Positions 1 through 9,447 of a stretch of 64,000 nt of DNA are shown piece after piece (positions within the stretch are counted from its first letter, which is position 1; each line of letters begins with the position of its first letter). The notes under the pieces were generated by a model. The model was given only the letters and a program-made list of their open reading frames with translations, did no database searches and was not told the DNA's origin. The stretch is from Melieria omissa (taxonomy: Eukaryota > Arthropoda > Insecta > Diptera > Ulidiidae): assembly GCA_963971225.1 (NCBI GenBank), contig OZ020270.1, positions 21,649,689 through 21,713,688 on the forward strand, read 5' to 3'. A program made the translations under genes and the position numbers.

Positions 1-175
1 ACACGGAGTAATTCAGCAAATACTTAAGTGTACGAACAGTAAAGTGTAAACTGTGAATAATAAAGTGACTGTTGGTTTATTTTATTGTCTGCGTTTAAGA
101 AACTGAGTGTGTTTTATTTTCAAATTGCACAATCCAGTGATACGTAACAGCCCACTAGACGTAGTATTCGTAACA
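1..175 (+). repeat. GypL LTR, 3' part (cut by window edge)
   Basis: Matches the 3' half of the other GypL LTRs in the window, from the 'ACACGGAGTAATT' stretch to the terminal '..TATTCGTAACA'. The start is lost at the window edge. What follows (ATATTTATATA) is not the GypL primer site, so this is a 3' LTR or a solo LTR, not a 5' LTR. Confidence 0.85.
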
Positions 176-926
176 ATATTTATATAAAATTGTAGCACCG
201 GCAAAAAATTGTACACCTGTAGCGAGAGTGGCGTTGCCAGATCTCCACACAAAAGGACTAGTCAGATTTTTCACACGGCTAGAACAAATCTGACTAGAAA
301 TATAACCAATATGTTTGTTATTTATACCGGTTATATAACTAGACTGGTAGTTTCCTTGTAGGGTAATAAGGTGATGGCACCACTCAAAAACAAAATTGTA
401 TGTATGTATTTTGTTAGAGCTTTTGGGCATGCTGATTGTCAAAATCAAATCAAAACACAAACAACACAAAAAAAATGTTGCCAATTTTTGACAATTAGCA
501 TGCCCATTCGCGAAAACTCAATGAAAATCAAAAGAAAATCAAAAGAAAAAAGTTTAAGCAGCTGTGTTGCCACCACTACCTTATTAATGTGCCTTGCTCC
601 CCTACAAGAACTGCCTGACCAAAACTCCAACACCTTGATAAACGTTTTCAAATTTACCAATACTTACATGCGTATGCATTTCAGCAAAGTTCGCTACCCT
701 GCAAGACAGGTACCGGTTAGATTACCAGTCATCTCACTGGTAGTACTGTGAAAGTTTAAGTTACCGCTTGTTCTGGAGTTTCTATCACTATCTTAAGGGC
801 GATGGGAAAAAAATGACTGAAACTCATGTATACATCTGATCTTCTATCCCATTCTCACACATTTGTTTGCCAACATATTTCAGACATATGCTTATCTCGC
901 TAACTCTCGTTAGCAGTACTAGGTAT
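176..926. repeat. AT-rich region with small inverted-repeat element remnants
   Basis: No gene recognised. About 262-300 matches, in inverted orientation, 60425-60465 (shared core includes GTGTGAAAAATCTGAC). About 545-640 (AAAAAAGTTTAAG.. then CCACTACCTTATTAATGTGCC) resembles 2957-3010. An 'ACCCTRCAAG' motif with short self-complementary arms occurs near 695 and, on the other strand, near 350; a similar one is at 23401. These look like decayed non-autonomous repeats. Confidence 0.45.
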
Positions 927-1258
927 TGTAACGATAAGACAGTCTGTCAAACGATGGTCGCGAACGTCAGGGAAACCTTTAGTCCACTCGGGAATGTGCG
1001 AGAACGATCTGCGCGATGGCCGGACGGGTATAAAAGGCAGCCGGATGCGGCGCAGCGAGTGAGTCTGGTTTTGACAAGTGAAGTTGCCACACGGAGTAAT
1101 TAAGCAAATACTTAAGTGTACGAACAGTAAAGTGTGTAAAGTGTAAAGTGACTGTTGGTTTATATTATTGTCTGCGTTTAAGAAACTAGCTGTGTTTTAT
1201 TTTCAAATTACACAATCCAGAGATACGTAACAGCCCACTAGAACTAGTATTCGTAACA
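927..1258 (+). repeat. GypL solo LTR with GTAT target duplication
   Basis: A 332-bp LTR running TGTAACGATAAGACAG..TATTCGTAACA, flanked by GTAT on both sides (923-926 and 1259-1262). It has the family's TATA region (GGTATAAAAGGCAGCC). No primer site or coding sequence follows, so it is a solo LTR left by LTR-LTR recombination. It is ~110 bp shorter than the 51594-52039 LTR, missing part of the U3 repeats. Confidence 0.9.
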
Positions 1259-2415
1259 GTATATTACCGATAAAATACCCGAAAGTTTTCCCAAATGAGT
1301 ACCGTAAGTATCGGTTATAGGTAACATATAAACCAGTCACCACTACCAAGTATTTTAGCCACTGCTTTCGGTTAAATAACCGGTGCCGTTTCCAATAAAA
1401 TAACTAAATGATTTGTTTTTAATTAAAAAAATTGCTTTATTATATTATTTTATTATTATTTTTAAGCATTTTTGCATTTATATTTTTTTTGCTTGACCCG
1501 ATTGTGGCAGCGCTCTACCACGTTTTTGATTCCCTTTTCAAACGCCATTCGACCTTGGGCCTTGATTCTTGACCATCTATAAGAGAGAACACAAATTATG
1601 TACATAGTGAAACATATGGTACTGATGATATACTTGTAAGATAGACTCAGCTTTTGTGGCGAATTGCCCAGGACTTAACCTCAAAACATTTGTCCCGGAC
1701 AATATGTTCGCCCTCATCAGCAAAATGCTCGCTGCAAGCCTCTTTCTCACTTCCAAAACTAGGGGTGCTTGCAGCGCAATCTTCCTCTATTTTATTTTCT
1801 AATTTCCTAAACTTCCTAGCATTGGCTTCAAAACTTCTTTTTCCCTACTCATGTTGTTTGCAAACTTTTTTTTAATTCATTTTAATTTAAACCTTACTCT
1901 TTATTCACAAACTATTGGTTTATTGATTTATAAATAAAATAATTAACACGTTTATACCTATCTTTTATAATTTTGTGATTTCTCCTCGTTGTATTACCCA
2001 AAAATGTTTGCAGCTTCCTTTCCAGCAGCTTCAAGTTTCACCAAAATTCACAAATCTGACATTTTCATGATGACAGGTGACTGTGACGTATATATTTGTT
2101 TCACTCTCACAAATGGAAGAATGAATTAAATTTAAATATAAAAACGTTCTTTCACTCTTGCGAGTAGTCAATGCCCGAAACTGATATGCGCGCGTAAGGT
2201 TAAATGTGGTCATCATGTGGGGAATCAGTTTCTTTTTTTTATTATACTACTTTTTTGGGGGTTTTTTAATATTATTTTCTTTTTTTGCAATTAATGTTGA
2301 CAACTATGGATTACCTGCGTTACGTTACCTGCGTAATACGTTCTACTATAAGCAAATTTTTCACATGATGCCCATTGCGAGTAATAGTACTATTAGAAAG
2401 CAACTGTCTATGGAT
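1259..2415. other. AT-rich region, possible minus-strand coding remnant
   Basis: No recognised gene. On the minus strand about 1500-1790 has coding-like character with a possible intron (donor GTATAT, acceptor TATAG, near 1580-1632) between short open stretches; one piece reads WSRIKAQGRMAFEKG. I cannot assign a family. 2031-2415 shows nothing recognisable beyond simple AT-rich sequence. Confidence 0.25.
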
Positions 2416-2419
2416 TAGT

Positions 2420-2790
2420 TAAGGCAAAACTTGTATCACAGAACAAACAATATACAGAATGCGCATCTGGTGTAAAGAAAATTTTCTTTGCGGGTTCCAG
2501 CGGTAGGACCCGTTTGTAGATGCGGGGGAAGCAGTAAAAGGGACGAAAACACACAGAGCGCGAGAGCGTAAGCTGAGAAGCTGCGACCGCGCACCACACA
2601 CTGTGGTTGTAGTTGTTGGGCAACAAAGCGATGTGCCGCTTGCATGTTGGTGCTGGCTCGTGCTCGCTCTCCGCTTGCTTTTTGACTAACAAGAACAAGA
2701 AGTAGACAGGCAGTTACATAGAAAAATTGATTGAGCGATCGCCAAGGCACATAAGGTGGTAGCACTACGGGAAAAACCAAAATTCAATGG
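2420..2790 (-). repeat. Dispersed repeat, inverted partner of 2955-3310
   Basis: Read on the minus strand, 'GATGCGCATTCTGTATA', 'CTTACGCTCTCGCGC' and 'ATGTGCCTTGGCGATCG' recur in the same order on the plus strand at 2955-3310, with indels and mismatches. The two copies form an old inverted pair separated by ~165 bp. A third partial copy may lie near 545-640. No coding capacity is recognised; non-autonomous repeat of unknown type. Confidence 0.5.
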
Positions 2791-2954
2791 ATTTTATAAG
2801 TTCTTCCGGTCTGCTTGTAAAATATAAGTTGTAAAAAGTACAAATGGCTACAATGAAAATAAATATATGTGTTAAATATTGAAACAACCAAGACGCATTA
2901 AGAAAGTGATAATAAGTGGAAAACTATTGCTACAATGTTGTGCTAATTATCAAA

Positions 2955-3310
2955 GAAAAAAGTTTAATTAGTTCTGGTGCTGCAACTACCTATTGAATTT
3001 GCCTTGGCTATCGATTTGCCAAATCAACCACAATTTCAATGTGCACGACCAAAGCCAAGCTGGCTTGCTGCGGAAAGCAACAACATTGCGTGTTGTTGTC
3101 GAAATGAGAATAAAGCCCAAAACCATCGAATCTATGCGTATACAATACATCAATTCGCGCTTACTCTCTCGGTTCCCTTTACATTTTCCTCACCTTTGTT
3201 GCTTCCAGCCCACGTCTTAAATGAAATCGCAAAATTATTTCAGATGCGCCTTCTGTATACTGTTTATTCTGTGCTTGTATGCATGTGTTGGAGTTTCCGT
3301 CACCTCCGTC
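2955..3310 (+). repeat. Dispersed repeat, inverted partner of 2420-2790
   Basis: Diverged inverted copy of the 2420-2790 repeat: shared blocks include 'TTTGCCTTGGCTATCG', 'CGCGCTTACTCTCTCGG' and 'CAGATGCGCCTTCTGTATA'. Apparent ORFs here are accidental. Confidence 0.5.
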
Positions 3311-3373
3311 TTGCAGGGTAGGTGAAGTATTCACCAGCTTTTTCCAGCTGAATTATTTATATTCCTATTGCTA

Positions 3374-3827
3374 CCCGGTGTCCTAGGCGACGGTCAATTA
3401 TCCCCGTCTGCATCCATTTGCAACTAGTCCAAGGTTAGTCCGAAGTAAACCAATTTTCTAACCAGTTGCAAAGCGACTAGTTTGCAAACTAGTTTATTCT
3501 GGATTAGTTTTCTAACCACTCGATTTTTATGGGGAAAATAAAACTGCATTTTTTTTTAAATTATTTTATTTTAAAAAAAAATAAAAATTAAAACATGAAA
3601 TCATAGCGAATAAAAAAAAATTGTTGGTGCATTTAAAGATGAACCACGATGAACTTCGACTTGTTAACACACTTCTGCCGGAACTGGTTGGTGGACTTCA
3701 CCTGCAATTAATAAATAAGTAAATAAATTTAAGAATAATTTCATAAATAAATAAATAAATATAAGTATTAATACATACCTTTAAGCTGCCGCCGCAATTC
3801 GTTGCTTTACGCAACCACGCAAAATTC
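3374..3827 (+). repeat. E repeat copy 1, first segment (outer end)
   Basis: Inverted match to 32085-32411: both contain AACTAGTCCAAGGTTAGTCC and the shared TTTAT-rich block. Copy 1 is dispersed over 3374-3827, 5002-5050, 7304-7506 and 23280-23398 because of later insertions; the joins are proven by the uninterrupted order in copy 2. On the minus strand a conserved two-exon stretch with a GT-AG intron lies inside (about 3640-3825). Confidence 0.75.
3640..3826 (-). other. Possible short spliced exon pair inside E
   Basis: Minus strand: an open stretch (WLRKATNCGGSLK) ends at a donor GTATGT, followed by a ~75-nt AT-rich intron ending TTGCAG near 3703 and an open stretch KSTNQFRQKCVNKSKF ending with TAA at about 3639. 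The same donor and acceptor are preserved in E copy 2 (32025-32160), but there ~10 nt are missing after the acceptor and the frame is broken. No protein family is recognised. Confidence 0.3.
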
Positions 3828-3830
3828 TAA

Positions 3831-4998
3831 TGGCCAAACTCCATAAAGCGCGTTTCAGGCGTTCGGGGTTTGTCGGGTTATGGCGTTTCTCGCGTTATTC
3901 ACGTTGCAAATGGTCAAACTCCATAAAGCGCGTTTCACGTGTCAGCTTGTTCTTCTTACGGCAGCTGATGCTAATTTTTAATTGGCAAACTGCTGATTGA
4001 TTTCGTTATGAATTGTGAAAAACAACGAAATGAAATTGCGACGTTATAGACTATATAGAATTTACTGATTTCATTTTAAACACAATTAATGCATATCGAA
4101 CATTGCAAAAAATAAAAAAAGATTCAGTTGAATTCAATTTGTAGCAATTTATTTCACAGGGATGAGCAAAATTCGATCGACAACGAATAAGCTATCGAAT
4201 TTTCAATACAGCGACGACTAAGTTTCGTCTTGCAAAGAAGAAGAAAACTTTTGCCGCGTTTCGGGCGTAGTCATGGAGTTTGCTTCATACAAATACACTG
4301 ATTCAACTTTTTCTCGAAACACGAGAAACGCCAAAAACCACGATACGCGCTTTATGGAGTTTGGCCATAATGGCCAAACTCCATAAAGCGACGTCAAACA
4401 GCTGACAGAGCTCCTAAAGATGCCATACATTATGTGGTTAAATGGTAATGCCGATAACAAACTTGTGTTATCGCAAAAGTCGGATGCATTTATTTTACAC
4501 GGAAGCTATTAAATACATTTAAGAAACATTTGAAATCCAATATTTTAACATAAAATGTGGATAAATTCCTAATAATTAGCATAATTCTTTGACAGACGAA
4601 ACTTAGTCTTCGCTGTATTGGAAATTTGATAGCTTATTCGTTGTCGATCGAATTTTGCTCATCCCTGTGAAATAAATTGCTACAAATTGAATTCAACTGA
4701 ATCTTTTTTTATTTTTTGCAATCTTCGATATGCATTTAATGTGTTGAAAATGAAATCAGTAAATTCTATAAAGTCTATAACGTCGTATAGCAATTTCATT
4801 TCGTTGTTTTTCACAATTCATAACGAAATCAATCAGCAGTTTGCCAATTAAAAACTAGCATCAACTGACGTAAGAAGAAGAAGCTGACGCGTGAAACGCG
4901 CTTTATGGAGTTTGACCATTTGCAACGCGAATAACGAGAGAAACGCCATAACACGACAAACCCCGAACGCCTGAAACGCGCTTTATGGAGTTTGGCCA
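3831..4998. mobile_element. Palindromic foldback-like element, TAA duplication
   Basis: Arms of ~400 bp (3831-4232 and about 4593-4998) are near-perfect reverse complements; ends are TGGCCAAACTCC..GGAGTTTGGCCA. TAA flanks both sides (3828-3830, 4999-5001), and E copy 2 at 31965-31985 provides the empty site with a single TAA. At 4356-4385 one terminal motif abuts another across TAA, so a second related element is nested at the centre. The 'TCCATAAAGCGCG' motif is repeated within the arms. A 3-bp TWA target suits PIF/Harbinger mobilisation; no protein is encoded. Confidence 0.85.
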
Positions 4999-5001
4999 TA
5001 A

Positions 5002-5050
5002 CTGAAATCATTCAAGACAAAACGTGCAAATCGAGCAAACTTCGTGTCAT
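5002..5050 (+). repeat. E repeat copy 1, second segment
   Basis: Reverse complement of 31926-31970 (AAACGTGCAAATCGAGCAAAC). It lies between the palindromic element and the Harbinger element and shows that both inserted into one E copy. Confidence 0.8.
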
Positions 5051-5258
5051 AGAGGCTATTTACACGAGGGCTTTTTCCCCCGCGTTTTTTTCAATTCTCT
5101 TTTGAAGTTGCTGCGTAAATCTTCATGCATTTGTATGAAGACTTTTTACTTGCAACTTTGCTTGACTTTTTTAGACGTTTAAGCTGCCCATCTTTCATTC
5201 ACATTCACAATTCTATTCACATTTTCGCCTAGTTTTTGGATATTCTGATTGTAGAAAA

Positions 5259-6152
5259 ATGGATTTGAACAAAAGAGAAATTATAGAAAATATTTTAGAA
5301 GCCACCGAAATGGCTATTAACTGTTCAGAGTTAAAAAATATGGACGATGTGAAAATAATTGTTGGTTTGCTGGTCTGCTGCGAAAGTGCAAATGATTTGC
5401 TAATTAAAAAAAGGAAGACGGAATGGGTGAAACCATGGAGGTTACAGCAAAGAAAAAGCGTCATTTACTTTTATGGCGAAAGAGCTGTCTATTGACAAGT
5501 CCTCATTTTTCGAATATATACGCATGGATGAAGAAACATTTAACTATATTCTTTTGTCAATTGAAAAGGATATAAAAAAACAGGATACTGTAATGAGGGA
5601 ATCGATATCGCCAACAGAAAAGTTGGCTGCAACTCTTCGATACCTTGCTACAGGCGAATCATTCAAAAGCACAGGTTTTCAGATTCGTTTTTTGGGTTCA
5701 TTCCTTTGTGGTGCTATTCCAGAGGTCTGCCAAGCAATATGGAATAATTTCAAAGACGAATTTTTAAAGGTTTGTAATAATACTTTATTTATCACATATA
5801 TTTCATTTGTTTGTACTCATAAAGGAGAGAAAGAGATCGTTAGCTAGGCAACGACTGCTTTTAAAAGCAACTGAATTTTCCATGCTGCGTCTTTGCGTAT
5901 TTCTTCACTTCTAATGGACTTCATTTCGAAAACAACTTGTTGCCCAAGCCAATCATGGTCGCACCTATCTTCCAGCCGCTTCATAAGCAAATTCTTTACC
6001 TGTGTAATGCTCTCACCAAAACTTGTAGCCGTTTTCTGAACTTACATAAAAAATTCACATTATTTTGCAGGTGCTGGACAGACTGTGCGGCAAGGATTTG
6101 AAGAGTACTTCAACCAAGAAGGCAAACTTAAATGGCAGTATTCCAAACTATA
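5259..6152 (+). pseudogene. Harbinger transposase, core deleted and frameshifted
   Basis: The N-terminal part begins MDLNKREIIENILEATEM at 5259 and shifts frame near 5440-5490. Then come FFEYIRMDEETFNYIL, the conserved KQDTVMRESISPTEKLAATL and RYLATGESFKS, and the IPEVCQAIW block that precedes the nuclease domain in this family. Homology stops near 5775. A C-terminal piece, RQGFEEYFNQEGKLKWQ, reappears at about 6075-6150 and stops. The DDE_Tnp_4 catalytic region normally between them is gone, so no active transposase can be made. Confidence 0.8.
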
Positions 6153-7091
6153 AGCTATATGTTATTTACCCGTTTCCTTGAAGAGGGGCCAGAGTTTCCA
6201 ATGCTGCCGTCAATTGAGTCCGTGTTCGCAAAAATGTCACTATATTCATCACGCTGTAAATATTCATTTTTTAAAAGAAGTTTGTTAATAAAAAAAATCA
6301 CAACTTACGCTGGAAATGTTTGATGTTGAATTTCGTATCGCGCAATGAATTTTCAAAAATTCCAGCTGATCGAAGCACCACAGCTTTGGTACCTAAATGT
6401 CGTCAGTTCCAACACCGCTCTTTTTGCTGCTAGCGACTTCACGCAATTTTTTAATATTGTAACGATAAGACAGTCTGTCGCTATGCAAAGCAACTCTGTC
6501 GCTACGCGCCGTGCTATAATTCAACCTGGCAATGATGGCCGCGATAATGGAAACGTTTAGTCCAACCTGGCAATGATGGTCGCGATCATCATGGAAACTC
6601 TTAGTCCACTCTGGGATGTACAAGAACGATCTGCGCGATGACCGGACAGATATAAAAGGCAGCCGGGTGCGGCGCAGCGAGTCAGTCTGATTTTGACTAG
6701 TGAAGGTGCCACACGGAGCAATTAAGCAAATAATTAAGTGTAAAGACAGTGAAGTGTAAATCTGTGAAAATAAAGTGATTGTTGGTTTATTTTATTGACT
6801 GCGTTTGAGAAACTGAGTGTGTTTTATTTCCAAATTACGCAATCCAGAGATACGTAACAGCCCACTAGAACTAGTATTCGTAACAATAAATTGGCTTCTC
6901 AAAGTATGCACTTTCTTTTTTATGGCATCCACTATTACGTTGCTGTTTATTTGTTTTAATTCTTCATATATTTTGAAAAGTGAATTTGCTTTTTTCACGC
7001 GATCCATATAGTCCGGATGCTTAACATTGAACAAGTTTTCGTTCTCTTGATATTTCATCAAGAGAAGCTCGACGAACTCCCTTGTCCACAT
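5846..7091 (-). pseudogene. Harbinger accessory MADF/Myb-like protein, split by an LTR
   Basis: Starts MWTREFVELLLMKY at 7091; the MADF-type domain runs WTREFVELLL..NPDY-like..LRSQF and, beyond the GypL LTR at 6458-6885, resumes exactly in frame with KKLREVASSKKSG and LWCFDQLEFL (a TAG interrupts between the last two). Further exons with GT/AG borders follow toward lower coordinates: a piece with SSRKR near 6195-6280 and a C-terminal exon ending AAWKIQLLLKAVVA with TAG at 5846. In PIF/Harbinger elements this protein carries the transposase to the nucleus and to the element ends. Inactive here because of the LTR and the stop. Confidence 0.75.
6458..6885 (+). repeat. GypL solo LTR inside the MADF gene
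   Basis: 428-bp LTR, TGTAACGATAAG..ATTCGTAACA. Flanks are ATAT (6454-6457) and ATAA (6886-6889): a 4-bp duplication with one substitution, inferred because removal restores the MADF frame between codons for ..SQFI and KKL... TATA signal GATATAAAAGGCAGCC near 6648. No primer site follows. Confidence 0.9.
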
Positions 7092-7303
7092 TTTATTTTA
7101 AAAATACAAAATAAAACGTCCGGCCGGTTTGAAATTTTAAGAAAAGTGGGAAAAATAGCAAAGCAAAATGTCAAAAAAAAACCCCTGGAATTCTCTGACC
7201 GTGCGTGTTTGCCTACCCCGCTGACTTCTCTCTACTTCTCGCCTTCAAACTCGTCACGCATGACTTTTAACGCAGGGGGAAAAGCCCTCGTGTAAATAGG
7301 CTC

Positions 7304-7506
7304 ATAGAAACAGAAAGTTCGAAAAATTCAAATATTTCTACGTTGTTGTTGTAGGAAGAACAATCGCAAGATAAGCCTTAACAGTATTTTTTCGCCTCTC
7401 TCACCTCTGTCTCGTTTTCTCATTTTTATGTGCTCTTCTCGCCTATAAACGCGCACACAGAGCGTGAATGATTAGACGCGAACTGACTGACTTTTGCATC
7501 CGCTGA
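7304..7506 (+). repeat. E repeat copy 1, third segment; includes direct repeat A
   Basis: Reverse complement of about 31730-31912. Positions 7345-7506 are repeated without a visible difference at 23118-23279 (same orientation), whereas E copy 2 differs from both at many positions. After 7506 the sequence departs from E. Confidence 0.85.
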
Positions 7507-8114
7507 ACTCGAACCATGAATAAGCGTCTCTGTTCTGCTTCACTCTACCACGCTCTGTTCGCCGCTGCTACGAATTCGCTCCGGCTCCGACCGTGGTCAT
7601 CTGACCTGCTTCGTTCCGCACTGGTTTTCATAGCACTTTCGCCTGGTTGCCGCGCAATCAAGTGGTCTCGATTACGGAGTAATCTACCATGAGCCAGCGT
7701 ATATAAAGCGATCGGTGCTGCGACTTTAGCCAGGATCGGCTCGGCCCAGATCAGCTTTGGTGTGATGAAGAGTGAATGGAGTAGGCGGGCGTTGGTTGGC
7801 GTAGCGGCAGTGTGTCTGCTAATTTCGATCTTATTCATTCTTGTTCTGCTTCTTGGTCGTCTTCAACAAACAGTCAATTTAAACTTATGAGGGTCGTCCA
7901 AAGACGCAGCGCCACTTCATAATGGCTGCGTCTCGCTTCGGCCGGGCCGCAGCAGGCTCAGCTTGGAATTAGAGAATTGTTATTGGAAATGGGGGATTGT
8001 GGGGAAAGGAGTGTGAGTTTCGTTTTTTATTAATTTTTTTCTTCTTTTTTATTTGAATGAGTGGGTTATATTTGTAGCGTGTGTAAGTGATGGGCGAGCG
8101 GGTCGCGACGCATC
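7507..8114. other. Non-coding stretch beside CNBP; TATA motif and GC-rich stem-loop
   Basis: No protein gene seen. A promoter-like GTATATAAAGCG lies at about 7699 (plus strand) with downstream CAGATCAG; it could be an LTR fragment or a cellular promoter. At about 7900-7930 GACGCAGC and GCTGCGTC form a stem. For the minus-strand CNBP ORF, an AATAAA signal (plus TTTATT) near 8020-8030 would give a 3' UTR of about 90 nt. Confidence 0.4.
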
Positions 8115-8567
8115 CTAGTTGCGTCCGCCTTTCTCGTCACACTCACGTCTCAGGTGGCCACTTTTGCCGCAGCCATAGCATGTCTTTGCCGTATCCGGGC
8201 AGTTCTTGGAGATGTGGCCCGTGCGGTTGCACTTGTAGCACGAGATGTTGCTGGCGCTGCGTTCGTTAAGCGCCTCCGGGCAGTTGCGCGCCCAGTGGCC
8301 CAGCTTGTTGCACTTGTAGCAAGTGGGATTGTCCGCCTGTGTGCACTCCTTCGAGATGTGACCGATGCCGTTGCAGCGGTAGCAGCGCTCCGCCTCCTCC
8401 GGGCAGGCGCGCGCGAAGTGCCCAAACTGATTGCACTTGTAGCACTTTTCGCGATTGCCGCCGCGTCGCATGTCGCGACCACCTCCTCCTACCATGCCGC
8501 CACCGGCGTTGCAGTCGCGGGCAAAATGGCCTGGACGGTTGCACTTGTAATACGTGGGAGCAGACAT
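8115..8567 (-). CDS. CNBP-like CCHC zinc-knuckle nucleic-acid-binding protein
   Basis: Uninterrupted 150-residue ORF. Starts [15 protein letters not shown] at 8567 with a good insect context (CCAAAATG). It carries six CX2CX4HX4C knuckles: residues ~7-20, 42-55, 62-75, 82-95, 109-122, 132-145; after the first comes a Gly/Arg-rich linker. This is the architecture of animal CNBP (fly CG3800 type), a cytoplasmic RNA/G-quadruplex-binding protein promoting translation. Knuckle 1 has Tyr in place of its first Cys (TAT for TGT/TGC), so it should bind zinc poorly; the other five are complete. No intron is visible. Upstream on the minus strand is a ~370-nt A-rich leader and a TATA-like TTTATAAATA near 8930, running into a BEL LTR. 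It may be a cellular gene with an LTR in its promoter, or a retrocopy. Confidence 0.85.
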   Translation of the reverse strand: MSAPTYYKCNRPGHFARDCNAGGGMVGGGGRDMRRGGNREKCYKCNQFGHFARACPEEAERCYRCNGIGHISKECTQADNPTCYKCNKLGHWARNCPEALNERSASNISCYKCNRTGHISKNCPDTAKTCYGCGKSGHLRRECDEKGGRN

Positions 8568-8945
8568 TTTGGTGCGGTGCTTTTGTTTTTAATTTCAATT
8601 TTTGTGGGTGTGTTTGTTGTTGGTTTTATGTGGTGGGCGTTTTTGTTCTTGTTAGTGCACTTCACTGTCCACTGCTTTAGTTTTAGTTTCTTGAATTTGC
8701 GCACTGTTTCAACTATTTGTGGTACACTTTTTAGTTTTTTTTCGTTTTTGCTTTTCACTAAAACACTAAATAAAGTGTTCACTTTTGTGTTTGGTTCTTG
8801 TTTAATTGTAATTTTTTTGATTTGTTTGTCACTTCCCCTTTTTTAGTTCACTGTGTGCGTAATTTTAATTGTTGTTCACTAATTGTTTTGTTCACTGTTT
8901 GGATTCTTTGTTTTTTAAATGTTATTTGTTTTATTTATAAACATT
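8568..8945 (-). promoter_or_regulatory. A-rich leader and TATA motif upstream of CNBP
   Basis: On the minus strand, GTTTATAAATAAAAC near 8928-8942 is a TATA-like element, followed by an A-rich, stop-filled leader with repeated AGTGAAC/GTGAACA motifs up to the CNBP ATG. A parallel arrangement (GTTATATAAAACTAAAAC followed by A-rich sequence with GTGAAC motifs) occurs at 22843-22858 in the BEL 5' LTR region, so the promoter may be LTR-derived. Confidence 0.4.
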
Positions 8946-9447
8946 CGCGGCTCGATCGCGAATGGCTCGAAGGACCATGAATCACTCTTGGAGCCATCGG
9001 CGGAACGCAGTTTAGAAAAAAGGCGCGGGAGTTCGGATTTTTACATGGTCCTTCGAGCCGGACATTCGTGTTTGAATACTCAAATAAAACGCACGCAACA
9101 ACCCGAACTCCCGCGCCTTTTTTCTAAACTGCGTTCCGCCGATGGCTCCAAGAGTGCTACATGGTCCTTCGAGCCAACCGCGAACTCGCGACGCTTCGAA
9201 CTCGCTGAAAATATCGCTTCGGCGGAGCGGTGAAAGGAAACGCGGGTGTGGTCGGGTTTATGGGTGCTCTTTATTGTCGGACGTCTGGATAACGAGTGTT
9301 ACAATGAAGTACAATAAACATTAAACGACACAAACAGCCGAAGCCGGGGAGCAGAAAATAGGGGGAAATATGAGCACAAAAGGAAAAGGAAAGGAAGGGA
9401 TTAGAGGTGGGATCGACAGATCACTTGAGACAGCACTCATTTAGCCA
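8946..9447 (-). repeat. BEL/Pao 3' LTR, chimeric
   Basis: 9298-9447 matches 22968-23117 with only about two differences and ends (minus strand start) TGGCTAAATGAG. The TATA-proximal part, about 8941-9297, is much more diverged from the corresponding 22843-22967, apart from the shared CATGGTCCTTCGAGCC motif and CGGCGGAGCGG. An extra ~140-bp stem-loop (8964-9175) is present only here. Inferred LTR of the BEL element whose other LTR ends at 23117; outer limit toward CNBP uncertain. Confidence 0.6.
8964..9175. repeat. Inverted repeat with 73-bp arms
   Basis: Arms 8964-9036 and 9103-9175 are reverse complements with few mismatches (GGCTCGAAGGACCATG / CATGGTCCTTCGAGCC at the outer ends). A third copy of CATGGTCCTTCGAGCC is at about 9045-9060 in the loop. 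The right-hand BEL LTR lacks it. Confidence 0.8.

Larger units (their letters stand above)
5051..7303. mobile_element. PIF/Harbinger transposon (defective)
   Basis: Ends are inverted: GGCTATTTACACGAGGGC at the left, and its complement at the right (7284-7302), followed inward by a CCCCC run on each side. CATAG flanks both sides; E copy 2 near 31915-31935 shows the uninterrupted site TTTCTATGACACG. Harbinger duplications are normally 3 bp; the exact boundary within CATAG is ambiguous. Two convergent genes sit inside, the standard layout: transposase (+) and a MADF/Myb-like protein (-). The catalytic core is deleted and a GypL solo LTR interrupts the second gene. Confidence 0.85.

Noticed and set aside
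2977..3321. 114-codon plus-strand ORF
   Set aside because: Overlaps the old inverted repeat; no homology recognised and the partner copy does not preserve it.
8154..8846. 230-codon plus-strand ORF opposite CNBP
   Set aside because: It is the mirror of the CNBP coding strand plus its T-rich leader; hydrophobic composition is an artefact.
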